Below are positions 63,334 to 64,000 of a stretch of 64,000 nt of DNA, in pieces; positions within the stretch are counted from its first letter, which is position 1; each line of letters starts with the position of its first letter. The notes below the pieces were generated by a model. The model saw only the letters and a program-made list of their open reading frames with translations, ran no database searches and was not told the origin of the DNA. Origin of the DNA: Microcebus murinus (lineage: Eukaryota; Chordata; Mammalia; Primates; Cheirogaleidae); NCBI RefSeq assembly GCF_040939455.1, contig NC_134107.1, forward strand, positions 14,633,537-14,697,536, given 5' to 3'. Both the position numbers and the translations under genes were made by a program.

Positions 63334-63664
63334 GGCCGGGCGTGGTGGCTCACACCTGTAATCCTAGCTCTTTGGGAGGACAAGGCGGGCGGATTGCTCA
63401 AGGTCAGGAGTTCGAAACCAGCCTGAGCAAGAGCGAGACCCCGTCTCTACTATAAATAGAAAGAAATTAATTGGCCAACTAATATATATATAGAAAAAAT
63501 GAGCCGGGCATGGTGGCACATGCCTGTAGTCCCAGTTACTAGGGAGGCTGAGGCAGTAGGATCGCTGAGCCCAGGAGATTGAGGTTGCTGTGAGCTGGGC
63601 TGACGCCATGGCACTCACTCTAGCCTGGGCAACAAAGTGAGACTGTATCAAAAAAAAAAAAAAA
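63334..63664 (+). mobile_element. Strepsirrhine-type Alu (sense)
   Basis: GGCCGGGCGTGGTGGCTCAC start, an ACTAATATATATATAGAAAA linker and an A tail. Duplication TCCCGGTTCTGGG / TCCTGGTTCTGGG flanks it. Confidence 0.95.
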
Positions 63665-64000
63665 TCCTGGTTCTGGGGCTGCCGGAGCCTCTGGTGGGGC
63701 CCCCTTTCCTCCCTGGGGGAAGGAGTGGAGACATTCCTCCATCAAGTAACCCGAGGCGATGAAGTGCCCAGGCCAGAGTGCAGAGTGCGGAGACTCGGTC
63801 CCAGAGCCTCGCTGTGTGACCGTGGCCACACCACTGCCCTCTCTGGGCCTTGCTGCCCTCATCTGAGCAGAAAGCCTGGCTTTGTCTCATCTCGGGCTCT
63901 CTCGGGGCTTGTGTTCACCGTTGCTGTGGGAGCGGGTGGGACGGGACCAGAGGGTGACGTTCCAGGGCGTCCTTCTGCTGTGGGCTGTTGGGACGGGCCG

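Noticed and set aside
41121..64000. CD6 exons upstream of CD5
   Set aside because: No SRCR-type exon pattern is visible on either strand; in human CD6 lies tens of kilobases beyond CD5, so it is expected outside the window.

Overview
This is nuclear DNA from a mammal, almost certainly a strepsirrhine primate and more likely a lemur than a galago. Coding sequence sits in small exons with GT-AG introns. About 12 dimeric Alu elements are present. Most of the younger ones carry the strepsirrhine-type central and right-arm sequence (a TATATAT-rich linker with TTGGCCAATTAATTTC and GAGCAATCCGCCCGCC), which human Alus lack. I saw no galago-type tRNA-derived SINE. The species call is inference from repeat types.

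Two protein-coding genes are present, tail to tail, in the arrangement of human 11q12.2. VPS37C (ESCRT-I subunit) is on the + strand: coding exons at 4376-4468, 7950-8121, 8940-9022 and 9679-10398, 355 residues, with its poly(A) signal at 11998. The first 4.4 kb is its 5' intron. CD5 (lymphocyte scavenger-receptor co-receptor) is on the - strand: ten coding exons between 38665 and 16265, 492 residues, and a separate 3'-UTR exon starting at 15867. The 2 kb between the two 3' ends holds an Alu and a CTCF-like site.

Upstream of CD5 (38.7-64 kb) I find no gene. In human the next gene on this side is CD6, which would lie beyond the window. This flank holds two large tandem arrays (a 59-bp GC-rich minisatellite about 250 bp 5' of the CD5 start codon, and a 21-bp minisatellite of about 60 copies), a GC-rich stretch with old MIR/L2 pieces, AT-rich blocks of old antisense L1, a hAT element of the SPIN type, and a long L2 fragment bordered by a 126-bp near-identical inverted duplication.

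The two genes are unrelated in function: VPS37C works in endosomal sorting and virus/vesicle budding, CD5 tunes antigen-receptor signalling. No operon-like, CRISPR, phage or other prokaryotic system is present. The least explained structures are the inverted duplication at 60977-61564, the promoter-proximal VNTR, the SPIN-like element, and two nested-transposon stacks at 24290-25960 and 52330-54780.
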